Assembly: GCA_902556205.1 (NCBI GenBank)
Contig: CACDVH010000001.1
Span: 234,029 to 298,028, forward strand
Length of the DNA stretch: 64,000 bases
Direction of reading: 5' to 3'
Origin: an uncultured Gammaproteobacteria bacterium
GTDB taxonomy: Bacteria; Pseudomonadota; Gammaproteobacteria; PS1; Pseudothioglobaceae
The translations under genes were made by a program, and so were the position numbers. The notes under the pieces are model-generated. The model saw nothing but the letters and a program-made list of their open reading frames with translations. It was not told the origin of the DNA and ran no database searches. Positions within the stretch are counted from its first letter, which is position 1. Each line of letters starts with the position of its first letter. Positions 63,932 through 64,000 of this stretch are shown here, piece after piece.

Positions 63932-64000
63932 TATAGCCTATAACCCTATCTATTAAAGTATTTACAAATTTATTCCTGTAATTATATACTCAGTTATATA

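Noticed and set aside
63908..64000. A working tmRNA gene at the window end
   Set aside because: Only the T-loop, acceptor and CCA look right. The 5' strand of the T-stem does not pair, and the adjacent 70 bases are AT-rich with no pseudoknot-like sequence.

Overview
The window is AT-rich, densely packed bacterial DNA with short intergenic gaps, no IS elements and no CRISPR array. The housekeeping set (Lipid A synthesis LpxB, sigma-70 RpoD with a gammaproteobacterial layout, Orn, YhbY, TilS, AccA) indicates a Gram-negative gammaproteobacterium. Low GC plus marine osmolyte and sulfonate catabolism genes suggest a marine lineage such as the SUP05/Thioglobus group. That placement is an inference from gene content, not from a marker-gene comparison.

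Region 1 (1-23400) is core genome. It starts with the 3' part of lysA, then yhbY, lpxB, nadC, cysQ and a peptidase E gene. A long minus-strand run follows: pepP, trpD, orn, ispE, tRNA-Gln, a glutathione peroxidase, prs, rpoD and tRNA-Ile2. Next come rsmE, proC, gph, bioA, priA and ybeY. An oxidative-stress island (an OxyR-like LysR regulator divergent from rubrerythrin, an Fe-S protein and a DUF3501 protein) precedes tilS and accA. In this part the 3' end of ispE is encoded inside the tRNA-Gln gene.

Region 2 (23460-30177) carries a LysE / EamA / LysE exporter trio, a DUF1289 protein, and a pair encoding a dimethylglycine-dehydrogenase-like flavoprotein and a non-pyrrolysine MttB-family methyltransferase, which suggests methylated-amine or betaine use.

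Region 3 (30178-45378) is one long inositol catabolism operon. It encodes a periplasmic binding protein, permease and single-domain ATPase, then IolG, an RpiR regulator, IolB, an IolC-DUF2090 fusion, IolD, a PhyH-type Fe(II)/2-oxoglutarate dioxygenase, IolE, a second Gfo/Idh dehydrogenase, a second PfkB kinase, a second IolB and IolJ. The doubled IolB/kinase/dehydrogenase set and the embedded dioxygenase suggest use of a modified inositol in addition to myo-inositol.

Region 4 (45386-59077) holds DAHP synthase, a DUF6279 lipoprotein, an ABC-2-like membrane protein and a GMC oxidoreductase. It then carries what looks like a complete dihydroxypropanesulfonate (DHPS) locus: a TRAP transporter, a GntR regulator, HpsP, HpsO, HpsN and SuyBA, leading from DHPS to sulfolactate, then pyruvate plus sulfite. 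The promoter regions of the inositol and TRAP binding-protein genes share a near-identical 23-bp quasi-palindromic element. In both transporters a terminator hairpin separates the binding-protein gene from the membrane genes.

Region 5 (59289-64000) contains small exported or membrane proteins, a DUF4442 protein, a DegT/DnrJ-type aminotransferase and a PQQ-type sugar dehydrogenase. It ends with a fragment on the minus strand resembling the last ~24 nt of a tmRNA, a possible attachment-site remnant.
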